Shown: positions 54,108 through 64,000 of the stretch, in pieces
How the letters are laid out: each line of letters opens with the position of its first letter
Numbering within the stretch: position 1 is the first letter of the stretch
Origin: Haliclona indistincta
Lineage: Eukaryota > Porifera > Demospongiae > Haplosclerida > Chalinidae
DNA: 64,000 nt
Reading direction: 5' to 3'
Assembly: GCA_964017065.1 (NCBI GenBank)
Contig: OZ024788.1
Location: 11,594,776 to 11,658,775, forward strand
Program-made: the position numbers and the translations under genes
Notes under the pieces: generated by a model
Databases searched by the model: none
Told to the model about the DNA's origin: nothing
The model's input: the letters and a program-made list of their open reading frames with translations, nothing else

Positions 54108-55859
54108 ATGGAGTCTCTTGGTGCTAACCCTCAGTTTCTTAGTGAGCCACCTCCCGACCATTTCGGCCCCGTCTGTACTGACCCACTCTCAGAGCCCTAC
54201 CTGACGGACTGTGGTCACCATTTCTGCTACACGTGTCGCGGGCGCCTTCTAGCGAGCGGCAAATCAGAATGTCCCGAGTGTCGCGAACAAGACGCCCTCA
54301 CTGACGCACGTTTGAACAAGCACCTGCAGCGACAAGTGAACAGTCTCAAGGTACGCTGCCAGCACCACGCGGTAGGCTGCCAGTGGGTGGGAGAGCTGAG
54401 GTCACTATAGTACCTGTACAGGAACACCTTGATCCTGAGATAAGGAAATGTGGTTTCATCCTCCTCGGCTGCGGTGAGCGTGTTCGTACATGTAGCTCTG
54501 CAATGAAGGATCACATACTGAGTGACTGCAGCAAACGATCTTAATTAAGTGTGCGAGTATTGTAGCTACTGCAATAAATTTGATATCGTCACTGAGCAGC
54601 ATTACCCAGTGTGTGAACAGTTCCCCGTGGAATGCCCCAATGCTTGTTCTGTAGAGAACCTGAAACGACTAGAGCTTGCAAGTCATCTTGAGGAGCAGTG
54701 TCTCCTCCAAGTGATCCAGTGTCCCTTCACCAGTGCAGGGTGCACTGTCCAGCTGCCCAGGAGAGAGATGGAGGAACATGAGGATAAGGCAATGCGTCAA
54801 CATCTCCGCATGATGATGAGTATAATTATGATGCAGTTGAAGGAGCCTCCTGCTGCTATCACTGCTACTACTAACAAGCAGTTGGAATATCTTGTCAACT
54901 TGCCGCCAGTTGAGTTCACTATCACTGAATATACGAAGAAAAAGGAATGCAATGCTGAGTGGACGAGTCCTCCTTTCTACTTGCACCCACAAGGGTATAA
55001 GTTTTGTTTAATGGTGTACCCAAATGGATATAGTTTTCCTAATAAATTTCTGTCAGTCGGTGTCGGTGTTCTATTCTTAGAGTCGGATGATGTCAGGGTT
55101 GACTGGCCTCTGCAAATTGACTTTCAGATTAGTTTTCTTGACTGGAGAAGTGATGAACAAGATTTTCAAAAACTAATTGAATTTGACAGTTCTAAAAATC
55201 TAGTGACGAAAGATGGAATTAAAAGATCACTAATATTCGATGACTTTATTCCTCACTCGTCTCTCTCTTACAACAGTACTACTAACACTGAATACCTTCA
55301 GAACATGATGACTGTGTGCGACTGAGAGTGAGCAAGGTAATACTCTACTCTACTGCTCTCCTCAACAAGACACCATCCTGGCAGAATCTCCATAATGGCT
55401 ACCATGCACTCACTTTACGAGTATACGTTGACTGAATATTCCAAGCGGAAGCAATTCAACAATCATCACATCAGCTCATCATTCTACACTTACCTAGGTG
55501 GATACAAGTTCTGCATTGCGATACATGCCAATGGTGAAAGCGGTGGCAAGAATACTCATATTTCAGTGTACATTCATTCGATGAAGGGAGAGCATGATGA
55601 CCAGCTGGAATGGCCTTTTATTGGCATATTTGATGTTGAGCTGCTTAACTGGAGAGAAGATAAGAGCCATTATACCAGAACTGTTTCAATTGGTGCCGGG
55701 AGCAGGTTTGTGAAAGTTACAGGAAAAGTATTTGGTATTTCATCATTGGGGTTTCATAACTTCATCCCTCACTCATCTCTAGCTTATGACCCTTTGCGAA
55801 ATGTAGAGTACTTGCAGGAAGACTGTCTACGATTCAGAGTTAACATGAAAACATGTTGA
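54108..55859 (+). pseudogene. TRAF-like double-MATH pseudogene T7
   Basis: It starts with the conserved MESLGANPQ, but the first RING cysteine is glycine (FGPVC). An insertion at 54408 gives a stop. A 12-base loss and other changes follow near 54450-54545 with another stop (TTAATTAAG). The zinc fingers and MATH 1 are open at 54549-55325. An insertion in the joining segment (CAGAACATGATGACTG) shifts the frame. MATH 2 is open at 55395-55859. MATH 1 is of the T6 type (VGVGVLFLESDD). The domains are well preserved, so decay is recent. Confidence 0.9.
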
Positions 55860-56815
55860 GTACTGCTTTAGCATAATAATGTTTAAGTTTGTTATTATAA
55901 CCTGTTTGATTTTGTAATTTTGTCTTGACAGTATTTCTGCCTTGATAAGAAAGTATGCATAAAAATTGACTCTCTCTATAATAATATTTATTTTACATTG
56001 TGATTTGATTTTCAATGGTATTATCCGTCAGTGGTTGCGTGCGTGCGAGTGTATTCTATCAACGCAGCTGGTTGATAACTGACTCAATTTCCTTGTTGTG
56101 TGTTTTGCAATCGGTGATCTAGTTGCTATTGTTGGTGCATTCACTTGTATTTCCACTGTTATTTGCTTATTCCATGTTTTGCTTATTATAATTATGAAGT
56201 TTATTGAGCTGCAGCGAATAAGTGCTTGTTAGAAAGTAGTGCTCGACAACATACCAGCGCTGTATTATGCATTGCAACTTGATATATATTACTCTAACTG
56301 AATAATTTATTTGGTAGTAGCCAGTAGTAGGTTGGTTGAGGTTAAGGTTTTGGTAAAATAACTGCAGGAGGACTGACTATGATTGATAGTTGAGCAAGGA
56401 TTGATAATAGTAACACATAGTATTAAGTATAAGGTATAACCTACTCGGTATTACTTCTATGTAAAGTCAGTTATCTGGCGGCAAGTTGATGAGATATTCC
56501 AGGTGCTTGAAAGCAACAGAACCAGGATTAGCAGGACCGCATGGTTAACATACTGAATTAATCAGTGATGTTAACGTAGGTAGTTTCTGCACATGTACAG
56601 CTTGGGTGAGTGTAGTAGGGAGGACACAGCATCACATCCCTTCAGTTTTCTTCGTAAGACAAGTGAACTGGTGCTCAAGTAAGAATTCCATGGGTTTTAA
56701 CAAATATATAATTTAAAAATTTGTATCGAAATCAAAAGGATGTAGGGTTGTGAAATCTGCCACTGGTTGGACCACAATGTGAACTAACAAGGAACAAGCA
56801 TAGAATAGTAACACG
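55860..56815. other. 3' flank of T7 with antisense relic and half MITE
   Basis: The first 500 bases are collinear with the 3' flank of T6. An antisense TRAF relic is at 56460-56685, and the half copy of the 51146 MITE at 56715-56815. No gene is seen. Confidence 0.5.
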
Positions 56816-57124
56816 ATGGTGGTGGATTCAAATGGTCGTAATAGTGATGAGCATACACATGTTTCAGTCTACCTTACTTTAATGGCGGGAGAATATGATG
56901 ACCAGCTGGTTTGGCCAAGGAAATTGTACATTTTGGCCGCATTTTGGTGTTATCGGTCAAGCTCGTAAAGTTCCTAAAGGAAATATATTTGGAAAGTCAA
57001 TGGGCTACTCTCAGTTTATTCCTCACTCATCACTGTCTTACGATTCCACAAGCAATGTAGAATACTCGCAGGAAGACTGTCTACGATTCAGAGTGTCTAT
57101 GTAAGAGGAAGACTGTCTACTATG
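56816..57124 (+). pseudogene. TRAF MATH 2 relic T8
   Basis: It reads the second half of a T3/T4-type MATH 2 (DSNGRNSDEHTHVSVYLTLM, AGEYDDQLVWP), then loses frame and ends with the [14 protein letters not shown] and [14 protein letters not shown] tail. Upstream it joins directly to a half MITE, so the 5' part is gone. The 3' flank is collinear with T3 and T4. Confidence 0.85.
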
Positions 57125-57982
57125 TCTACTTAACCACATCGTCTCACCAAATGCTTTTCACGCTAGAGTTACTGTATATTGTTTGATATGGTCTTGTTAT
57201 CCTTATTATTGTAATAATAAACTAAAAGATAACATTTAAATGACACTTGGAGAAGTATAGAAATGAAAAGAACAAGGAAAGAAACAACACTTAAAAATTA
57301 AAGCATTACCATATATCAGCAGCTTGCACATGCTTACAGTTAAGACTAGGCCGTTTTCTTGTAGTGAATAAAGCATCAGGAGCTTGAGCAAACATGCAAG
57401 TTTAGTACCACTAATTTTTTTGCTGAAAATTGGCAAAGATCTTGAATGTCTCTCTTGATTGATGTTGACTCTTGGGGAGGATTTCTTGCAAGTGCTTGAG
57501 ATCATGAAAATGGTTAAAACCGACTAAAATGTAATAAATTATAGTATTTTCAGCCCGCTATTTTAAATCTGTCATCCCTACAACCCCAGCCAGCTAGCTA
57601 GGTTAAAAATTCCATACCCTATTTTCTTATAGGTTCCAGTAAAGCACTTTCGTTACTTTTTTCATCCGAACATTGTGTGATTCGTCATTTTTAAACTTGC
57701 TGCATAGTTATAGCACTGAGATGTACATGGTAAATAAAGTAGGTAGATAAATGAAGTCTGATTGAAGTTGTCTAAAAATGTCTATTGCTCAATAAAGTTA
57801 CACTCGTGGAGAATTATGTAACATTCTTCACTATAGGAGCCCGTGGTAATGGCATATGATAATAATTATTGAGACTACTAAACTCTCTCTCTCTCTTAAG
57901 TTCCCTGACTCTAGTTTTGACTTGATCATGATGATAAATCTTCTCACTTTACAATAAATAGCCCATATACTCATGTAATGAC
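57125..57982. other. 3' flank of T8 and decayed POLE exon 8
   Basis: The flank is collinear with T3 3' sequence. A plus-strand POLE exon 8 relic lies at 57836-57940 (GAGCCCGTGGTAATGGCATA, TAGTTTTGACTTGATCATGA) with insertions and a CT run. No gene is seen. Confidence 0.6.
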
Positions 57983-58394
57983 CAATCAAAACAATTTCCA
58001 TTGGAGGTCATGATGATTTTGGTTTCACTGTCATGATGTGATCAATGAACTTTGTCAGTAGAGACAACTGTACATACAAATGTAGGAAGTGGTCACATGA
58101 TATAGCGGAAGTGACGTCATGACCACACCCACCTCATCTGGCTCAGGTGAATGGTCCTGGTTTGGGTGTGTACTCAAAATCTTCCACATCAGCTGCAACC
58201 ACTTCACGATTGACAAGCAAGTATCCCTACAGTCACATGACAAGATGCAGTTACCATATCTTTAGTCATGTGACATGTCAGCTGACCTGCCCGTCGACCA
58301 TGTAAGATATCATCATAATCACATCAATACTGGAGTCAGGGAACTTGAGAGGTAGCTTAGTAGTCTCAATATCATACGCCATTACCACTGGCTC
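57983..58394 (-). pseudogene. POLE: POLE partial copy D, exons 8-10, minus strand
   Basis: On the minus strand exon 8 (58287-58394) is intact and reads the Exo I motif [13 protein letters not shown]. Exon 9 (58133-58226) has lost two 8-10-base pieces, including the one encoding YEG, and is frameshifted. Exon 10 (57983-58067) is altered in the Exo II region (MTSNGNCFDW in place of [10 protein letters not shown]). The orientation matches T9, so this may be part of an inverted unit. It is not functional. Confidence 0.85.
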
Positions 58395-59288
58395 CTATAG
58401 TCCTGCCCGTCTCCGGCTAAAATGTTCAGCCTGAGCTATGGTCACCTTCATTCCTTATAAGGAAGGTTTTTATCCCTCAGGTTTTTTGCAGTTATTATAA
58501 CACTGCAATGATACAAACCACTGTTGTAATTATTACTGAATGTAGGGTAAAGATAAACAATAAATAGTTTTGGAAAAAAGCAAATGTACATTGAAGGTAT
58601 GAATGTATATGAATGTACACTGAAGGTATTAATGTATCAATGTACACTGAAAGTATGAATGTATTAATGTATGAATGTACAAAATTAATGTACATACACT
58701 GAAGGTATGAATGTACTCTAAAGGGATTTTACATTTTAGGCTCCGATATTTCTATTAGTAACAGCTGCACTGTTTGTGTATAGTCTCAATATACTTGCAT
58801 TGAAATATCATTCCCGGCCTACTTGATGATCTTTAGCTACGTGTTCAAGCAGCCCCTGTGCTACTGTACAGTTGGGGCATCATAGGTTGTTGTGATAACG
58901 CCATGCAGAGAGCAGATCTAATAAGTGTCATTAGATGTGTATACAGTTTACCACCTTAGTGGTTACATGCATTGTAGCCGCCATCTTAGCTACATGTATT
59001 TACGCCCCAATATCTACTGTGGAAATGAGTGCATGCTTCTATTGTTATGTACAAGAATTTTCCTATGCTGATGGTTACACTTGCATACAACCACTGATAG
59101 ACAATATACAACTGTAAAGTCAATGAGGACACAGTTGATAAAAATTCTCATAAAAAATTGCTACACAAAAACTAATCAAAATAATGTATTGTCAACATAG
59201 TTAATTTCCTGCACACTCTTCTAGCTAATAATTATTACTCATGACAAAACAAACAAGCTATGTAACAAACACAGATATTCTAAAGCAG
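58395..59288. other. Spacer with dispersed repeat and minisatellite
   Basis: 58404-58440 and 58735-58765 match the two parts of the element at 31590-31810. Between them, 58585-58715 carries five or six loose copies of a 20-25-base unit (AATGTACACTGAAGGTATGA). No gene is seen before the T9 stop. Confidence 0.55.
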
Positions 59289-61019
59289 TCAATCTGTGTT
59301 CAAGCTAACTCTAAATCGCAGACAATCTTCCTGCAAGTACTCCACGTTTCGAAAAGGGTCATAAGTTAGAGATGAATGAGGGATGAAATTAAGAAACCCT
59401 TGTGAGGTAGTAGATGCTTTTCCTGCAACTTTCACAAACCGACTCTTCGTACCGATTGATGCAGTTTTGGTATGATAACCCTTATCTTCTCTCCAGTTAA
59501 GTAGCTCAATATCAAACTTGCCAACGAAAGGCTGGTTATCGTCCTCTCCCGCCATCTGATGAATATACACTGAAATATGAGTATTCTTGACACTGCTATG
59601 ACCATTCGATTCAACTGAAATGCAGAACTTGTATCCACCTAGGTGAGTGCTATAGAATGGTGAGCTGACGTGATAATTGTCGAATTGCTTCCGCTTGGAA
59701 TATTCAGTCAACGTAAACTCGTAAAGTGACTTGTAGCCATTGTGGGGATTCTGCCAGGATGGTGTCTTGTTGAGGAGAGCAGTAGAGTACAGTATCAACT
59801 CGCTCACTCTCAGTCGCACACAGTCATTCTGAAGGTATTCAGTGTTAGTGGTACTGTTGTAGGAGAGAGACGAGTGAGAGATGAACAATCTACGTATTGG
59901 TGACAACTTGATGCCTTCTCGGCTTACTCGATGGCTTATACTTGAGAAAGAAACCGTCTCCTCCTGATGGCCCTCATCCTTCCTCCAATTAACCATTTGA
60001 ACTTTAATGTCGAAATCTACAAGGCAGTTCTCTTTCTTACCAAGTGATTCGGTCAAGAGACCCACAAATATTGATACGTGTGTTCCTTTTCCACTTGGTA
60101 TTCCATTTGGGTACACTACTAGACATAACTTATAACCATCTAGGTGTGAGTAGAAGACAGGGCTTATCCACTCAGCATCACATTCCATCTTTTTTGTGAA
60201 GTCAGTGATAGCGAACTGAACTGGCGGCAAGTTGACTAGATGTTTCACCTGCTTGGTAGTAGCAGTGTCAACAGTAGGAGTGTCTTGATTTGGCTTCAGC
60301 TTGAGCATCATGCTCATCATCATGCGGAGATGTTGCTGCATTGCTTTTTCCTCGTGTTCCTCCATCTCTCTCCTGGGCATCTGGACAGTGCACCCTGCAC
60401 TGGTGAAGGGACACTGGATCACTTGGAGGAGACACTGCTCCTCAAGATGACTTGCAAGCTCTAGTCGTTTCAAGATCACTCCAGAACATGCATTTGGGCA
60501 TTCAACGGGGAACTGTTCACACACTGGGTAATGCTGCTCAGTGACGATATCAAAATCGTTGCAGTAGCTACAATGCTCGCACTCATATAATCGTTTACAA
60601 CAGTCGCTCAGTATGTGGTCCTTCATTGCAGAACTATGAACACGCTCACCGCAGCCAAGGGGGCAGGCGAGGAGGAGAAAACCACATTTCCTTATCACAG
60701 GATCAAGGTGTTCCTGTAGGTACCTCAGCTCTCCCACCCACTGGCAGCCTACCTCGTGGTGCTGGCAGCGTACCTTGAGACTGTTCACTTGTCGCTGCAG
60801 GTGCTTGTTCAAGCGTGCGTAAGTGAGGGCGTCTTGTTCGCGACACTCAGGACATTCTGATTTGCCGCTTGCAAGAAGGCGCCCGCGGCGACACGTGTAG
60901 CAGAAATGATGTCCACAGTCTGTCAGGTAAGGCTCTGATAGTGCTTCGGTGCAGACGGGGCAAAAATGGTCGGGAGGTGGGTCGCTAAGAAACTGAGGGT
61001 TAGCTCCAAGAGACTCCAT
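59289..61019 (-). CDS. TRAF-like double-MATH protein T9 (minus strand)
   Basis: Intact 576-codon frame, the only complete TRAF copy on the minus strand. The RING is complete, with one extra Arg after CYTC (CRRGRLLAS). TRAF zinc fingers follow. MATH 1 is of the T1/T3 type (VGLLTESLGKKENCLVDFDI) and MATH 2 of the T1 type, shortened by a few residues (AGEDDNQPFVGKFDIELL). The invariant joining segment is present with small changes (SELILYST, GYKSLYEF), making it the most diverged intact copy. The leader shares AATCATAGAATATGAATATC with T6. Probable role as for T1. Confidence 0.9.
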   Translation of the reverse strand: MESLGANPQFLSDPPPDHFCPVCTEALSEPYLTDCGHHFCYTCRRGRLLASGKSECPECREQDALTYARLNKHLQRQVNSLKVRCQHHEVGCQWVGELRYLQEHLDPVIRKCGFLLLACPLGCGERVHSSAMKDHILSDCCKRLYECEHCSYCNDFDIVTEQHYPVCEQFPVECPNACSGVILKRLELASHLEEQCLLQVIQCPFTSAGCTVQMPRREMEEHEEKAMQQHLRMMMSMMLKLKPNQDTPTVDTATTKQVKHLVNLPPVQFAITDFTKKMECDAEWISPVFYSHLDGYKLCLVVYPNGIPSGKGTHVSIFVGLLTESLGKKENCLVDFDIKVQMVNWRKDEGHQEETVSFSSISHRVSREGIKLSPIRRLFISHSSLSYNSTTNTEYLQNDCVRLRVSELILYSTALLNKTPSWQNPHNGYKSLYEFTLTEYSKRKQFDNYHVSSPFYSTHLGGYKFCISVESNGHSSVKNTHISVYIHQMAGEDDNQPFVGKFDIELLNWREDKGYHTKTASIGTKSRFVKVAGKASTTSQGFLNFIPHSSLTYDPFRNVEYLQEDCLRFRVSLNTD

Positions 61020-61422
61020 TATGTGCCTGAAAAAGACGTACCTGTAATGATATTCATATTCTATGATTATAATATAGGGAGTACAGAGCTGCTGAGTGTT
61101 ATTATGTAGCTCTGTGAACTATGTGAACCTAGCTAGTCATCCTTATGTTATAGTTTACATTACTTTTAAATTTGAACAGTGCATTATAGTGACCTTATAG
61201 TGGATCCTGTGTCTCTTGATAATCATTGTTGTGCAATGGACAAAATCATTAATATTTTAGAAATCTCTTCTATCTGTCTTCTGTTTTTGTAAAACCCATT
61301 CAAACCAATAGTTTTCAAAGTTACATTTATCCATTTCTCTCTCACTCTCACTCACTCGATCTCCTTCTCTCTCTCTCAGGCCGTTTGTTGATGGACGCTG
61401 TGCTCACCACAATATCATTCTC
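61020..61422 (+). pseudogene. POLE: T9 leader region and POLE exon 11 stub (copy E)
   Basis: The first 60 bases are the T9 leader (minus). At 61340-61378 a CT-rich tract and CAG acceptor lead into the first 44 bases of POLE exon 11 (61379-61422, GCCGTTTGTTGATGGACGCT). The match stops where GGTCTGTGTACTGTTGGTCC begins, the tip of a repeat family, so the exon was cut by that insertion. Confidence 0.75.
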
Positions 61423-61773
61423 GGTCTGTGTACTGTTGGTCCACTCAATTTTCGCTTCAAAACTAGTAGTTCAAAAATGAAATTTTAGCCATTTTTCATG
61501 TTTTGTATTTTAACACTCATTTTGAAAAATAGAAATTGCAGCCTATTTTCTAAATTTTGTCCCGTTCTAAGCAGAATAAACAATCATACTATTACCAGCT
61601 AAAATGGTCTGTGTACTGTTGGTCCACTCAATTTTCGCTTCAAAACTGGTAGTTCAAAAATGAAATTTTAGCCATTTTTCATGTTTTGTATTATAACACT
61701 CAGTTTGAAAAGTAGAAATTGCAGCCTATTTTCTAAATTTTGTCCTGTTCTAAGCAGAATGCACTATCAGCTA
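61423..61773 (+). repeat. Two head-to-tail 170-183-bp repeats with GGTCTGTGTACTG tip
   Basis: Unit 1 (61423-61605) and unit 2 (61606-61773) are almost identical and begin GGTCTGTGTACTGTTGGTCC. A third, diverged unit follows at about 61774-61975. An inverted copy is the spacer at 63025-63201. The tip is the same 20 bases as the ends of the 10.6-kb element; the interiors differ. Confidence 0.85.
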
Positions 61774-62202
61774 AGACCCTTGTACTGTTTGTCCACTCTA
61801 TAGTCATGTTTTATTGTATCATTGAACAGTTCAAGATTCAAAAATGAATTTATTTTCATGATTGTATTGCAATGCATAGTTTGAAAAACAGAAATACCAT
61901 CAATTTTTAAATTTATTTGTATCTCGTAGCAAAAAACATTGCTTATTATGGACTCCAAAAGATCAGTAGACCACACCCTCTTTAGAATGCAGGGCTGAAA
62001 TAGAAGGTGTGGTCTGAGAGATAGAGCTCTTGAGCTTATTTATGAAGAGCCTGAGAAGCATGTGTTAATTAACTGGTTGGTTGGTTCGGACTGACAACCA
62101 TGTAATCACGTAAAACTCGGGTCGATGAGGCAGCATGCAGTTATTAAGTCCAATTAAACGGATTCTTCACCTTGGGTTAATTTGTCTCCATTGGAGATCC
62201 AG
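61774..62202. other. Diverged repeat unit and spacer
   Basis: The first 200 bases are a decayed third copy of the preceding unit (TGTACTGTTTGTCCACTCTA). The rest shows no gene. The left inverted-repeat arm begins by 62203 or earlier. Confidence 0.5.
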
Positions 62203-64000
62203 AACAAGTAACTACCAGGACCATGCATACATGTATCCAATTTTTTTCTTGCTGCATTACGCACTTTGAAGATGGCTGTTGACACTAAATAAATTTAAGT
62301 ATCCATCCCATCACCGTAGCATGTCTTATGTGCATGGACTGATAAAATCCTCCCTTGGCTATATATAATTATTATCTGTGTCACACATTATGTGCACGCA
62401 CTCTTCCTCCTGACCTCCTCTTTCTTCCTGGTACTCACACTCCTCCTATTACTCTGTGTGCTTCCACCTCACCTATTCTGGTCCTGTACATGTACCAGAG
62501 ACCAATTAGTTGACTGACATAACCGGCTGTGTCTCACGCATGATCATCATCTACTAATGTTGGTACTCCTGCAAGTTCCTCAGGAGTCGAGGTTCAAGGT
62601 TGCGTAGTATCTGTTTACTACAGGTACCCTGGCTCGCACATGTGGCCCTTGTGGATTGCTTTGCTACATGTATGTGTTGTGCACTGTATACATGTATGTG
62701 TGCATGCATGCATTTAAGTTCTATAATGGCCGCAGGAGGCGTGTGTGCACATAATTATTATAATTATTAGCATTAACATGCTTGTAGGATACTACACCTA
62801 CACACACAAACACACACACATAGGCAAACACATCACTTGATTTACTTCCTGTAAAGTGTTGTACAGGCTACACCCATACATTTAGTATTTTTCCAAATTT
62901 GAGTTAAAAATCGAGTACCAGGAATAAGATAAACCTAGGAAAGCATTACAATAATTTTATATTCTGAGACTCGACTCAAAAATGAAATATTGGTGGACAA
63001 ACAGTACCGTACACAGGGATTTTAGCTGATAATAGTATGATTGTTTATTCTGCTTAGAACGGGACAAAATTTAGAAAATAGGCTGCAATTTCTATTTTTC
63101 AAACTGAGTGTTAAAATACAAAACATGAAAAATGGCTAAAATTTCATTTTTGAACTACCAGTTTTGAAGCGAAAATTGAGTGGACCAACAGTACACAGAC
63201 CTAAAATCCCTGTGTACGGTACTGTGTGTCCACCAATATTTCATTTTTGAGCCGAGTCTCAGAATATAAAATTATTGTAATGCTTTCTTAGGTTTATCTT
63301 ATTCCTGGTACTCGATTTTTAACTCAAATTTGGAAAAAGACTAAGTGTGTGGGTGTGGCCTGTACAACACTTTACAGGAAGTAAATCAAGTGATGTGTTT
63401 GCCTATGTGTGTGTGTGTTTGTGTGTGTAGGTGTAGTATCCTGCAAGCATGTTCACGCTAATAATTATAATAATTATGTGCACACACGCCTCCTGCGGCC
63501 ATTATAGAACTTAAACTTGTGCACTGTATACAGTGCACAACACATACATGTAGCAAAGCAATCCACAAGGGCCACATGTGCGAGCCAGGGTACCTGTAGT
63601 AAACAGATACTACGCAACCTTGAACCTCCTGAGGAACTTGCAGGAGTACCAACATTAGTAGATGATGATCATGTGTGAGACACAGCCGGTTATGTCAGTC
63701 GACTAATTGGTCTCTGGTACATGTACAGGACCAGAATAGGTGAGGTGGAAGCACACAGAGTAATAGGAGGAGTGTGAGTATACCAGGAAGAAAGAGGAGG
63801 AGGAAGAGTGCGTGCACATAATGTGTGACACAGATAATAATTATATATAGCCAAGGGAGGATTTTATCAGTCCATGCACATAAGACATGCTACGGTGATG
63901 GGATGGATACTTAAATTTCTTTAGTGTCAACAGCCATCTTCAAAGTGCGTAATGCAGCAAGAAAAAAATTGGATATGCATGGTCCTGGTAGTTACAAGTT
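62203..64000. repeat. Large inverted repeat with 177-bp spacer, running off the window
   Basis: The left arm 62203-63024 and right arm 63202-64000 are reverse complements with small insertions and deletions. Matching landmarks: CACAGGGATTTTA / TAAAATCCCTGTG at the inner ends, CTTTACAGGAAGTAAATCAA on the right, and CTGCATTACGCACTTTGAAG on the left. The spacer (63025-63201) is one inverted 61423-type unit. The arms show no coding region and continue past the window end. A foldback or composite transposon is likely. Confidence 0.85.

Overview
The window looks like an intron-rich invertebrate animal genome, most likely a sponge or another early-branching metazoan. This is inferred from RING/TRAF-zinc-finger/MATH genes, spliced exons of DNA polymerase epsilon (POLE), APE-type LINEs, a spliced integrase/RING pair of a kind I associate with cnidarian and sponge genomes, and many MITEs. 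No species can be fixed from the sequence alone.

Two gene families are woven together. The first is a cluster of TRAF-like genes, each a single coding exon of about 572-579 codons, with a C3HC4 RING, TRAF-type zinc fingers and, unusually, two tandem MATH domains. Five are open: 6579-8297, 18373-20112, 27400-29130 and 51494-53212 on the plus strand, and 59289-61019 on the minus strand. Three near-complete copies are broken (15552-17234, 41317-43046, 54108-55859), and there are several relics, some antisense. The RING/zinc-finger half and the segment joining the two MATH domains are almost identical between copies, while the MATH cores fall into distinct types joined in different combinations.

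The second family is a set of partial copies of the first 13 or so coding exons of POLE (N-terminus to Exo I and Exo II). The recurring unit is POLE exons 1-7, a long intron holding TRAF gene(s), POLE exons 8-13, then a fused piece of MATH coding sequence. Unit A spans 1-11335 and unit B 11494-23485. Unit C starts at 23644, is split by later insertions, and resumes at 43309-45065. Minus-strand exons lie at 57983-58394 and an exon-11 stub at 61379. Each copy I could check carries a frameshift, stop or insertion, so none is a working polymerase.

Later insertions: twin TTAA elements (2787-3987); a 5'-truncated LINE (24244-26866) split by a 278-bp MITE; a 10.6-kb element (29334-39907) with 470-bp inverted repeats and a 7-bp target duplication, carrying divergent integrase-like and RING-like genes plus a Helitron relic; a nearly complete CR1/L2-like LINE (46554-50722) with a perfect 2A-type motif at the start of ORF1; several MITEs with 9-10-bp duplications; and a large inverted repeat (62203 to the window end) whose spacer has the same 20-base tip as the 10.6-kb element.

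Biologically, the TRAF genes are likely cytoplasmic E3-ligase adaptors whose variable MATH domains could read different receptors or ligands. The POLE fragments look like passengers of the tandem duplication that spread the TRAF genes.
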